From Planctomycetaceae bacterium (GTDB lineage: Bacteria; Planctomycetota; Planctomycetia; Planctomycetales; Planctomycetaceae): a DNA stretch of 7,925 nt. This document shows, in pieces, positions 1 to 7,760 of this stretch; positions within the stretch are counted from its first letter, which is position 1; every line of letters begins with the position of its first letter. The DNA lies in NCBI GenBank assembly GCA_027080405.1, contig JALWSL010000087.1, positions 1 through 7,925 on the forward strand. Direction: 5' to 3'. Under the pieces are notes generated by a model. It searched no databases. It was not told where the DNA came from and worked only from the letters and a program-made list of their open reading frames with translations. A program made the position numbers and the translations under genes.

Positions 1-467
1 GCCGAAAACAGCACGGTCAGCAATCCATAATAAACAAGCAAAAGCCAGGGGTCGCCACCTGATTGTTTGGTCAAGCGGATTGCCAGCCAGCTGAAAATGC
101 CGGACCGGCTTGCGACTTCGACAAACAGACTCGCCCCCAAAATGACAGTAATCACAGACCAGTCAATACCCGGAATGTAGACCGGCATCGAAATGGCGTG
201 TCCGTTCGGCAAGACCACTTCACCAAATGGTAGCAGCGGGACATCGGCCCAGGCAGAAATCATGCAGGCCAGTATGAGACAGAGACCGCTGACAGTTCCG
301 ACGATAATCGACTTTTTGGCGTGAATCTTTTCTTCCAACGCAAGTGCGGCAATCATCCCGACAAGGATGAATGTAAACAGCGCGGTAATCCAACCAGGAA
401 CAGCGTGTTCAGCCACTCCGGCGGCAGGTTCGCCTGTTGCGAGTATGATCGGAATAGCGTGAATCAT
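1..467 (-). CDS. N-terminal part of an ArsB/NhaD/SLC13-type ion transporter (runs off the left edge)
   Basis: The first 155 codons of a membrane protein, cut by the window edge. It starts at ATG 467-465, preceded by AGGTGG (473-478) five bases upstream, a good ribosome binding site. Hydrophobic segments lie at about residues 27-45 (after PGW), 54-72 and 103-118. A further one begins near 140 and reaches the edge. The stretch around 103-155 (DWSVITVILGASLFVEVASR, then SGIFSWLAIRL, SGGDPW, LLTVLFSA) matches the pattern of the ion-transporter superfamily that includes ArsB, NhaD and CitMHS/SLC13 permeases, where a glycine-rich helix precedes a 'sG(i/v)fewlA' loop. The EEKIHAKKS loop at 45-53 is also typical. 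The substrate cannot be told from this part; Na+/H+ exchange, dicarboxylate or arsenite are all possible. Its ATG overlaps the stop of the serine hydrolase gene by ATGA, so the two are probably co-transcribed and translationally coupled. Confidence 0.8.
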   Translation of the reverse strand, partial: MIHAIPIILATGEPAAGVAEHAVPGWITALFTFILVGMIAALALEEKIHAKKSIIVGTVSGLCLILACMISAWADVPLLPFGEVVLPNGHAISMPVYIPGIDWSVITVILGASLFVEVASRSGIFSWLAIRLTKQSGGDPWLLLVYYGLLTVLFS

Positions 468-1639
468 TTTTTCCACCTGGTTTGGTCCGAGTAGAAGAGG
501 GAATCAACTTCTTCCATCGCCGAGTGTATCGCATTGGAAAGACGGATAAGACAACTGCGCGCTTCTGGTGATGGATTTGTTGAACAGATGACGCAAGCCC
601 GATCAGTCAACAGGTCGAGCCACATCACACAGCCCGTTGCTCCCCAATGCCCGATGACTTCTTCGCCCAATAAATCTCCAAAAGTTTCCCGATGCGATTT
701 CCAATTGTGCCGCCAACCGAGGCCCCAGGGACGATACGATTGATCACGCAAGTTCATCGATTCAAACAACAGGAGCTGATTCCGGGAGGCTTCTTCAAGG
801 ATTGCCTGAGTGTAGTCATGTGGCCGGGAGAAGGGGATGTCCGGAAACGGGCCGATACAAAATTTGAGCAGATCCTCCGGAGTTGAAATCAATCCTCCCC
901 AGGGAGCTCCCAGCTTTTGCCAATACTCGCTGTTCCAGTCGCCTGCGTTTCCCTGGAGATATTCCGGAATATCAACTTTTGCAACCCGAGAAAGAATATC
1001 GTCGGGCTGTTCATTATCAGGAAAACCGAGGTAGCTGTTTGACATCCCCAACGGCTCGAATATTTTTTTTTGAAGATAGTCTCTGAGTGGTAAGCCGGTT
1101 ACTTTTTCCATCAGTTTTTGCAGAACGACAAAGCCCATGCTCTGATAGGCAGCCTGTGTACCAGGCGAATAATCCAAAGAAACATTCAGGATGCCCTGAT
1201 AAAACCGATTCAAACTCGCGTGTGCATTCCGCAATTCCAGATTATCAGGTAATTGATCCGGCAACCCCGAGGTATGTGAAAGCAGATTCCGGATGGTAAT
1301 GGATCGCCTCTCTGCTTTGTTCCACCCCGGTAAATAATTGTGAACCCGTTCGTTGAGGGAAAAGAGTCCGTCCTGAACCGCCATCAACACAGCGGTGGCA
1401 ACAACAGGCTTGGTCAGGGATGCGACGAGGTAGAGTGTCGAATCGTCAATGTCACTCGAATTTTGTTGACCACTTTGGCCCAGATGAATCGCAGGGGAGA
1501 TGGTGTTCGAATAGACCTGCAGCGAAAGAGCAGAAAACGAACCGCGAGCCACGAACCCTTCAGCCAGTTCAATGACACGTTTCCAGCGGGGCGATCTGTT
1601 CCATTCAGTTTCGTTATTGGAGGATGCTGGTTCGTCCAT
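464..1639 (-). CDS. Beta-lactamase-family serine hydrolase (class C/esterase type, PF00144-like)
   Basis: A 391-residue protein of the serine beta-lactamase-like fold, a family that holds class C beta-lactamases, D-Ala-D-Ala carboxypeptidases and EstB-type esterases. The catalytic SxxK motif is S74-L-T-K77 (in YLVASLTKP). The second-motif tyrosine is probably Y165 (AAYQSMGF), with S in place of the usual N. The third motif is H331-W-G (GHWGATG) rather than KTG, as in esterase-like members. The conserved family stretch LLSHTSGLPD sits at 119-128. No signal peptide or membrane segment is visible at the N-terminus, so a cytoplasmic place is likely unless anchored otherwise. The start at 1639 follows GGTGA at a six-base spacing, with an in-frame stop just upstream. 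True beta-lactamase activity is doubtful because of the HxG motif and missing export signal; an esterase or amide hydrolase is more likely. The stop overlaps the start of the next gene. Confidence 0.9.
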   Translation of the reverse strand: MDEPASSNNETEWNRSPRWKRVIELAEGFVARGSFSALSLQVYSNTISPAIHLGQSGQQNSSDIDDSTLYLVASLTKPVVATAVLMAVQDGLFSLNERVHNYLPGWNKAERRSITIRNLLSHTSGLPDQLPDNLELRNAHASLNRFYQGILNVSLDYSPGTQAAYQSMGFVVLQKLMEKVTGLPLRDYLQKKIFEPLGMSNSYLGFPDNEQPDDILSRVAKVDIPEYLQGNAGDWNSEYWQKLGAPWGGLISTPEDLLKFCIGPFPDIPFSRPHDYTQAILEEASRNQLLLFESMNLRDQSYRPWGLGWRHNWKSHRETFGDLLGEEVIGHWGATGCVMWLDLLTDRACVICSTNPSPEARSCLIRLSNAIHSAMEEVDSLFYSDQTRWKK

Positions 1640-1657
1640 GAATTTTCACCATATCAT

Positions 1658-1732
1658 TCGCAAGGCGTCTCGAGGATTCAATATGCGAGTACGTAGAAAG
1701 ATGAGTGCATGATGAAAGCATCTTGCGAGACG
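1658..1732. repeat. Two overlapping inverted repeats between the STAS and hydrolase genes
   Basis: In the 109-base gap upstream of the hydrolase gene, the arm at 1722-1732 (CTTGCGAGACG) can pair either with TCGCAAG at 1658-1664 or with CGTCTCG at 1666-1672. Each pairing is seven bases and perfect, but they compete for the shared CGA of the right arm. This could be a weak structure in the hydrolase mRNA leader or chance. No run of U follows, so it is not a terminator. Confidence 0.3.
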
Positions 1733-1748
1733 ATCACGTGTGAGAATG

Positions 1749-2081
1749 TCACTCGGGAATTTCGACTTCGTGAACTTTGATAATCGTATCGAGCTTTGTG
1801 ATTTCCAGTACATCACGAACATCTTCTGATGGATTGTAGATGTGCACATCTACACCGAGTTTCCGCATCGCTGCGATCAAACCGAGTGTCCCGCTGGGAA
1901 TCAGTTTGACTCCGGTCAGATCGAAAGCGAGCGTTTTACAGTTGTGTTCCCTGATCAGGCTGATCAGGTCATCTCTGCATTCTGCAAGATTGACATTAAT
2001 CAGGGCATCCTGCCCTCCGAAGCCGACAACGGTCAACTCGCCTGCCTTGTAGACGGTCAATACGCCCTGCTGAAATGTCAT
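1749..2081 (-). CDS. STAS-domain protein (anti-sigma-factor-antagonist-like)
   Basis: A 110-residue, single-domain STAS protein. The alternating strands and helices (GELTVVGF, NVNLAECRDDLISLIREH, CKTLAFDLTGVKLIP, GLIAAMRKLG, VDVHIYN, SEDVRDVLEITKLDTIIKVH) follow the SpoIIAA fold. The usual phosphorylation loop D-S-S-G-L-G appears as P62-S63-G-T-L-G67. The serine remains but its neighbours have changed, so regulation by phosphorylation is uncertain. The start is set at ATG 2079-2081 because AGGAGA (2087-2092) lies five bases upstream. A longer reading from GTG at 2132 would add 17 residues that do not look like the family and would bury this site. No kinase (RsbW/SpoIIAB type), phosphatase or sigma factor lies next to it, so its partner must be elsewhere. 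It may act in a stress or developmental partner switch, but this is inferred from the fold only. Confidence 0.85.
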   Translation of the reverse strand: MTFQQGVLTVYKAGELTVVGFGGQDALINVNLAECRDDLISLIREHNCKTLAFDLTGVKLIPSGTLGLIAAMRKLGVDVHIYNPSEDVRDVLEITKLDTIIKVHEVEIPE

Positions 2082-2134
2082 CACGCTCTCCTGGAAATCA
2101 ATCGAGAATAGATATGCCCGCGATGCGAGCACAC

Positions 2135-2140
2135 ATCATA
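2135..2140 (-). promoter_or_regulatory. Possible -10 element for the STAS gene
   Basis: On the minus strand TATGAT matches the sigma70 -10 consensus at five of six bases and would place a start site about 47 bases before the STAS ATG. No convincing -35 hexamer is found 16-18 bases upstream, so this is a weak prediction. Confidence 0.25.
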
Positions 2141-2199
2141 CCGAAGAAGACAGAAGAAATGCCAGAGAAACGCCCGTGCTTCATCAATTCCTGTGAAGT

Positions 2200-2409
2200 T
2201 CACGCCTTTTTCAGGAAGCATGTTTTAAGAACCAGCACACTTTTGCCATCCTTGCATTCGACCTGTTCTTCGTTGGATGTCAATCGGATTTTCTTGAAGA
2301 CCTTTCCTCTTTTCAGTGTTTGGGAAGACCCTTTTACTTTCAAATCCTTGATGACCTGAACCGAATCGCCATCGTTCAGTTCGTTGCCATTACTATCTTT
2401 TGTGGCCAT
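2200..2409 (-). CDS. Small PhnA/YjdM C-terminal-domain protein
   Basis: A 69-residue protein that matches the C-terminal domain of the PhnA (YjdM) family: DSNGNELNDGDSVQVIKDLK at residues 5-24, then VKGSSQTLKRG and KKIRL, with the closing V-L-K-T-C-F-L-K-K. Known family members of about 110 residues carry an N-terminal zinc ribbon before this SH3-like domain. Here the ribbon is absent and the protein begins right at the domain. Despite the old name 'alkylphosphonate utilization protein', the family's function is not settled and no phosphonate gene is nearby. The start ATG (2407-2409) lies 24 bases after the valS stop with only a purine-rich AAAGAAAG upstream, so it is probably expressed from the valS transcript. 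Confidence 0.85.
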   Translation of the reverse strand: MATKDSNGNELNDGDSVQVIKDLKVKGSSQTLKRGKVFKKIRLTSNEEQVECKDGKSVLVLKTCFLKKA

Positions 2410-2433
2410 TGTTGTTCTTTCTTTAATCAGCGA

Positions 2434-5424
2434 TTATTGCATTTTTTTCAGCTGTTCGATGACCTCTTCTGTACTGGCAAGTTGATGTTTCAAATTGGCC
2501 AGCGTCTCCTTTACGTTGTTTACCACATCGGCGGGGGCGTTGTTGACAAATTTTTCGTTGGCCAGTTTCTTTTCGTGCCCTGCAATAAACCCTTTGAATT
2601 TTTCTGCTTCTTTATTCAGCCGTTCCAATTCCGCTGCGATGTCGATGACGCCTTCCAGCGGGATAAAACCATCGATCTCGCCAATCGTAAAGCTGGCTGA
2701 ACCGACCGGATGAACGACTTCAGCCCCCGCGGATTTTAACACGGTTTTGGCCAGATTATCGAATTGATCCGCAATCGATTCCATCTCGCTGGCAATCTCC
2801 GGTTTCGTTCTCATCAGCAATGAGAGAGGTGTTTTCGGGGCGATGCCATAAATGGCGCGTACATTTCGCACGGCGATCACCGTTTCTCTCAAGCGATCAA
2901 AGCGGGTTTCGATTGCGTCATCCTGCCACTGTTTGGGCAATTGTGGCCAGGCTGCGACCATGGCCGCTTCTTCGACCGCTTTCGGTTCCGGCAAGCCACG
3001 CACGGGGGCCAGTGATTTCAACTGATGCCACAATTCTTCTGTAATGAAGGGCGTAAACGGTGCCATCAGTCGCAACAGGGTATCAAGTACGCCCACCAGA
3101 ACAATCTGTGTTTCACCACGTTTTTCTTCATCGCGCAGACGCGGTTTGATCATCTCCAGATACCAGTCGCAGAATTCGTTCCAGGTGAAATCTCTGAGTG
3201 TTCTTGTAGCGGCATCGAACTGATAGCGTTCCAGATAGTTCGTGACTTCTTCCGAAACTTTTGAAAGCCTGCTTAGTATCCATTGGTGCTCCAACGGAAG
3301 ATTTTTATGGTCAATTTCACAGGGAGAATATCCTTCCAGATTCATCATTGCGAATCGACACGCGTTCCAGAATTTGTTACAGAAATTCCGGCCATATTCG
3401 AAACGTTCCGAAACGATCCGCGCAACCGGTTCGCCGGGGTCTGGCTCGTAATTCGGCGATGAATACTGCAGCTCATGTTTGCTTTTCGGGAATTTGATGC
3501 GGGGCTTCACGCCATCAACGGGCATCGCTTCGGTATGCTCGATCAGCTGAGGCACGACCTCCCCGGTTGTCGGGTCTTCATAACCGACCGGCAGTTTGAC
3601 ATCCTGCGTCTCTCCTGCAAGGGAGGCGATTGTAAAGCGGACCGCATCGGTGCCATATTTGTCGATCAAGTCCATCGGGTCGACCCCGTTTCCCTTTGAT
3701 TTCGACATCGTTCGCCCAAAACCATCCAGAATTTTCGGGTGAATACAGACATGCGAAAACGGAATGTCATCCATGTTATACAGACCGGTCAGCACCATCC
3801 TGGCTACCCACAGCGTGATGATGTCGCGACTTGTTACCAGGACACTACCCGGGTAGAAGTAGTCGAGCACTTCATTCTTTCCGGAATTGTTCGGATCAGG
3901 TTTTCCATTCAGGGGGGGATTATGTTCCAGATCGGGCCAACCGAGTGTTGCGTGAGGCCATAAGGCGGAACTGAACCAGGTATCGAGTACATCTTCATCC
4001 TGCACGAGTTCATGCTCGCGTCCCAATACTTCAGGGTCGAGATCCTGTTCAGCACAAATGAGCCAGCATCGATCTTCTGCATCGCGTCGATAGGAAACAT
4101 CGTCACGAGCCCCAAACGCTTTCTCCAATTCTTCCTCGGAACATGTCTCGCAATACCAGATTGGGATTCGGTGTCCCCACCACAATTGCCGCGAGATGCA
4201 CCAATCTCGTTTTTCACCCAACCAGTCGAGATAGGTTTTGGAATAACGGGCAGGGAAGAAGCGGACCCGTTTGTCCTCGACTGCGTCAATTGCACTTTGA
4301 GCCAGTTCGTCCATTTTGACAAACCACTGATCCGACAGATAGGGTTCGACAGGTGTTTTTGAACGATCACTATGTTTGAGCGGGATGACGCGATCTTCGA
4401 CAGATTCAAAATATCCCAGTTCATCCATTTTGGAGACAATTTGCTTCCGGGCTTCATAGCGATCCATCCCGGCGAATTCACCACATCGGTCATTCATCGT
4501 TCCGTCAGGGTTGAGAATGTTGATCATCTCCAGGTCATGACGCAGACCGCATGCGTAATCGTTCGGATCGTGAGCCGGGGTCACTTTGACACAACCGGTT
4601 CCCTTCTCTTTATCTGCCAATAAAGCATCGGCGATGATCGGAATGATACGGCCATTGAGGGGAATTTGTACCGACTTTCCAACCAGCTTCGTGTACCGCT
4701 CATCTGACGGATGCACACACATCGCGGTATCGCCCAGCATTGTTTCAGGACGTGTTGTCGAAAACGAAAGTTTTTCGCCGGTCGGGTTTCCGTTCTCGTC
4801 CACAACCGGATAATTGAACTGCCAGAAATGACCGTCGACATCTTCGGCAAAAACTTCGTCATCAGCCACAGCGGTTTGCAAAAAGGCATCCCAGTTCACC
4901 AGCCTTTTCCCGCGATAGATCTTGCCATCTTTGAACAACTTCAAAAATGTTTTCCGAACCGCTTTCGAACAGACTTCATCGAGTGTAAAACGGGTTCGTC
5001 TCCAATCGCAACTGGCTCCCAACTGCTTTAGCTGGTTCAGAATTCGTTTCTCGTATGAATCTTTCCATTTCCAGATCCGGTTGACGAGTGCCTCACGGCC
5101 GACATCATGACGCGTCAGCCCTTCCTGCTCCAGCATCCGGCGTTCCACAACGGCCTGTGTTGCGATTCCCGCGTGATCCGTTCCCGGCATCCAGAGCGCT
5201 TCATAACCCTGCATTCTCCTCCAGCGTGTGAGCAGATCCTGCAGTGTGCCGTTCAGGGCATGCCCCATGTGCAGGGCGCCGGTTACATTGGGAAGCGGGA
5301 TCATAATCACATGCGGTTTTTTTTCGGGATTCGGATTGGCATTGAAATAGCCGTTCTCCTCCCAGAACGAGTACCACTTTTGCTGCGCCAGGGCAGGGTC
5401 ATATTGCTTCGGAATTTCAATCAT
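2434..5424 (-). CDS. valS: Valyl-tRNA synthetase
   Basis: A 996-residue class I aminoacyl-tRNA synthetase that charges tRNA-Val with valine in the cytoplasm. The HIGH signature is H52-M-G-H55 within PLPNVTGALHMGHAL. The CP1 editing domain includes TTRPETMLGDTA (223-234) and GTGCVKVTPAHDPNDY (276-291) with the family's conserved aspartate near 286. DWCISRQLWWGHRIPIWYC (407-425) is typical of ValRS. The KMSKS loop reads T572-M-S-K-S576, with threonine for the first lysine. A CxxC (C425, C428) and a later C453/C457 may be a partly lost zinc knuckle. The anticodon-binding region follows from about 705, and the C-terminal coiled coil fills about 930-996. A proline-rich insertion of about 55-60 residues (about 612-670) separates the KMSKS region from ERFEYGRNFCNKFWNA and explains part of the extra length over the usual 880-950 residues. 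No clear Shine-Dalgarno precedes the ATG; it lies 98 bases after cimA on the same strand. Confidence 0.98.
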   Translation of the reverse strand: MIEIPKQYDPALAQQKWYSFWEENGYFNANPNPEKKPHVIMIPLPNVTGALHMGHALNGTLQDLLTRWRRMQGYEALWMPGTDHAGIATQAVVERRMLEQEGLTRHDVGREALVNRIWKWKDSYEKRILNQLKQLGASCDWRRTRFTLDEVCSKAVRKTFLKLFKDGKIYRGKRLVNWDAFLQTAVADDEVFAEDVDGHFWQFNYPVVDENGNPTGEKLSFSTTRPETMLGDTAMCVHPSDERYTKLVGKSVQIPLNGRIIPIIADALLADKEKGTGCVKVTPAHDPNDYACGLRHDLEMINILNPDGTMNDRCGEFAGMDRYEARKQIVSKMDELGYFESVEDRVIPLKHSDRSKTPVEPYLSDQWFVKMDELAQSAIDAVEDKRVRFFPARYSKTYLDWLGEKRDWCISRQLWWGHRIPIWYCETCSEEELEKAFGARDDVSYRRDAEDRCWLICAEQDLDPEVLGREHELVQDEDVLDTWFSSALWPHATLGWPDLEHNPPLNGKPDPNNSGKNEVLDYFYPGSVLVTSRDIITLWVARMVLTGLYNMDDIPFSHVCIHPKILDGFGRTMSKSKGNGVDPMDLIDKYGTDAVRFTIASLAGETQDVKLPVGYEDPTTGEVVPQLIEHTEAMPVDGVKPRIKFPKSKHELQYSSPNYEPDPGEPVARIVSERFEYGRNFCNKFWNACRFAMMNLEGYSPCEIDHKNLPLEHQWILSRLSKVSEEVTNYLERYQFDAATRTLRDFTWNEFCDWYLEMIKPRLRDEEKRGETQIVLVGVLDTLLRLMAPFTPFITEELWHQLKSLAPVRGLPEPKAVEEAAMVAAWPQLPKQWQDDAIETRFDRLRETVIAVRNVRAIYGIAPKTPLSLLMRTKPEIASEMESIADQFDNLAKTVLKSAGAEVVHPVGSASFTIGEIDGFIPLEGVIDIAAELERLNKEAEKFKGFIAGHEKKLANEKFVNNAPADVVNNVKETLANLKHQLASTEEVIEQLKKMQ

Positions 5425-5522
5425 GATGGCCGATAAAAATAAAAGAAAAGCTGAGGTCAGTGGGCGAACTGCTGGATTGGTGATCCTGTCCGGACGGCGG
5501 ATACTGTTCCAGGTAAATTAAT

Positions 5523-7097
<1,575 letters not shown>

Positions 7098-7209
7098 GAA
7101 ATTCCTTTACGCTTACCGATAATCAAGCTGTTTTCCAATAATCACGGGATACCGGGCACGCACCTTTGGGATTACCAAATCCTGAATTCGAGCCGCTTCT
7201 TGCGAGTGG

Positions 7210-7218
7210 ATTGTACCA
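7210..7218 (-). promoter_or_regulatory. Possible second cimA promoter (extended -10)
   Basis: Read on the minus strand, TGGTACAAT fits the extended -10 form TGnTATAAT, with five of six matches in the hexamer (7210-7215). There is no good -35. A start near 7203 would give a leader of about 105 bases and would bypass the attenuator, providing a basal cimA level. Prediction only. Confidence 0.3.
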
Positions 7219-7282
7219 GTCAGAATGTGGTAGATCGAATGATGATGGCCAACGTATCAATCCGTTTCAGAGAATCTTCAAC

Positions 7283-7315
7283 AAAAAAATCCCCTCAGGT
7301 GAGTGACCTGAGAGG
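7283..7315 (-). terminator. Intrinsic terminator of the cimA leader (strands 3:4)
   Basis: On the minus strand CCTCTCAGGT (7315-7306) pairs fully with ACCTGAGGGG (7300-7291): ten pairs including one G-U, closing a five-base loop CACTC. It is followed by one A and seven T (7289-7283). This is a textbook Rho-independent terminator. It ends 185 bases before the cimA start and 30 bases after the stop of the Ile-rich leader ORF, which points to attenuation rather than to the end of an ordinary gene. Confidence 0.9.
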
Positions 7316-7336
7316 ATTGCAATATCAATAAACGAA

Positions 7337-7356
7337 CCTCAGCGTCACCCTGACAC
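7337..7356 (-). promoter_or_regulatory. Attenuator strands 1 and 2 (protector and antiterminator segments)
   Basis: Strand 1, GTGTCA (7356-7351), pairs with TGACGC (7347-7342) over a GGG loop: six pairs, one of them G-U. Strand 2, GACGCTGAGG (7346-7337), can instead pair with strand 3 of the terminator, GAC with GTC (7307-7305) and CTGAG with CTCAG (7312-7308), with one bulged G and a terminal wobble, nine pairs in all. The 2:3 pairing uses terminator bases 7305-7313, so the two are mutually exclusive. A ribosome stalled on the isoleucine codons at 7368-7363 would cover strand 1 and leave strand 2 free to block termination; one that reaches the stop at 7347-7345 would cover strand 2 and let termination proceed. 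Confidence 0.7.
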
Positions 7357-7398
7357 GGGGCAAATAATGGATCCCATAATGATCACACTGATGTTCAT
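7345..7398 (-). CDS. Isoleucine-rich leader peptide of the cimA attenuator
   Basis: A 17-codon ORF, MNISVIIMGSIICPVSG, with five isoleucines and two valines. The isoleucines come as I3, then I6-I7 and I11-I12 pairs, and the codons are ATC and ATT. The style resembles the leader peptide of the E. coli ilvGMEDA operon (known for its V/I run), though I see no homology. The ORF sits between a promoter-like site and a strong terminator upstream of an isoleucine biosynthesis gene, and its stop codon overlaps the antiterminator strand. An in-frame ATG at 7437 would give 30 codons with seven isoleucines, but that ATG lies directly against the predicted -10 hexamer and so would fall outside the transcript. 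The internal start at 7398 leaves a leader of about 33 bases. The upstream GGGA or TTGGA is a weak ribosome site. It is far too short to recognise by family; the case rests on composition and context. Confidence 0.72.
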   Translation of the reverse strand: MNISVIIMGSIICPVSG

Positions 7399-7437
7399 TC
7401 CAACCAATTTCCCAAAAATACCGGTTTCGATGGCCAT

Positions 7438-7466
7438 ACTCTATGGGGCGTTGTTGGAAGAGTCAA
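7438..7466 (-). promoter_or_regulatory. Sigma70-type promoter for the cimA leader
   Basis: On the minus strand TTGACT (7466-7461, five of six matches to TTGACA) is followed by a 17-base spacer and TAGAGT (7443-7438, four of six to TATAAT). Transcription would begin near 7431 and, if stopped at the terminator, give an RNA of about 150 bases, the usual size of an attenuated leader. Confidence 0.6.
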
Positions 7467-7632
7467 TCGCTCATGAGTGAAAAACAAATATTTTTTATTA
7501 TTCCCCCGCCGATTTGCAAAATCACCGCATGCTTTGTCTGCTCATGTGACTTCTTTGCCGACTATAGACGGAATGGGACAATTCATTGCCATTTCTCCAC
7601 TGCTTTGCTTGCAGTCGGACTCGTCAATGCCA

Positions 7633-7669
7633 ACTGGTCTGTTCAGATCATACGGGCAATCAGACCGGT
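7633..7669. repeat. Imperfect inverted repeat
   Basis: ACTGGTCTG (7633-7641) and CAGACCGGT (7661-7669) pair over nine positions with one mismatch and a 19-base loop. A smaller TCTG-TT-CAGA hairpin (7638-7647) nests in the left arm. No U-run follows on either strand, so it is not a terminator. It could be an operator or part of a structured element. Confidence 0.4.
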
Positions 7670-7730
7670 TAGAGAACGCGTGTAAGGCGAAAACCGGGGA
7701 CTCGTATTCCCTGTAAACGGCACGCAAGTT

Positions 7731-7753
7731 AAAAGACAGTTTGAGACTCTTTT
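7731..7753 (-). terminator. Weak terminator after the PDZ gene
   Basis: On the minus strand AAAAG-AGT (7753-7746) can pair with ACT and CTTTT (7740-7731) around a short loop, with a two-base bulge, eight bases after the PDZ stop codon. The stem is AT-rich and the U-run has only four bases, so termination would be inefficient. Confidence 0.3.
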
Positions 7754-7760
7754 CATTGTT

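Larger units (their letters stand above)
7467..7760. other. Intergenic stretch without a convincing gene
   Basis: About 290 bases between the PDZ gene and the cimA leader promoter. Short open frames occur on both strands (for example minus 7542-7727 from a TTG, and plus 7477-7716), but none has a good ribosome site or a recognisable domain. An AT-rich patch lies at 7482-7502. The middle part, about 7540-7730, is open in several frames at once and contains an imperfect hairpin, which may mean a structured or dispersed repeat unit rather than a protein gene. Confidence 0.4.

Noticed and set aside
1646..1849. A 67-codon minus-strand frame overlapping the end of the STAS gene
   Set aside because: It starts inside the STAS gene in another frame, has no ribosome site and no domain; the STAS reading explains the region.
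2082..2132. A 17-residue N-terminal extension of the STAS protein from GTG 2132
   Set aside because: A strong AGGAGA site lies five bases before the internal ATG at 2081, and the extension does not fit the fold.
3909..4493. A 194-codon open frame on the minus strand in another frame
   Set aside because: It is inside valS, where the main frame carries conserved synthetase motifs throughout.
5425..5460. Possible promoter just before valS (CTGACC, 17 bases, TTTATC)
   Set aside because: Only three of six matches at -10, and it would leave almost no leader before the ATG.
5488..5495. GTCCGGAC palindrome in the cimA-valS gap
   Set aside because: Eight bases with no loop or U-run; too short to support an operator or terminator.
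7283..7437. The cimA leader as a stand-alone small RNA
   Set aside because: A terminated RNA of about 150 bases is expected, but the Ile-rich ORF, alternative pairings and the position before an isoleucine gene are better explained by attenuation.
7542..7727. A 61-codon minus-strand frame from a TTG
   Set aside because: Rare start, no ribosome site and no recognised domain; competing frames are open on the other strand. Kept only as part of the intergenic note.
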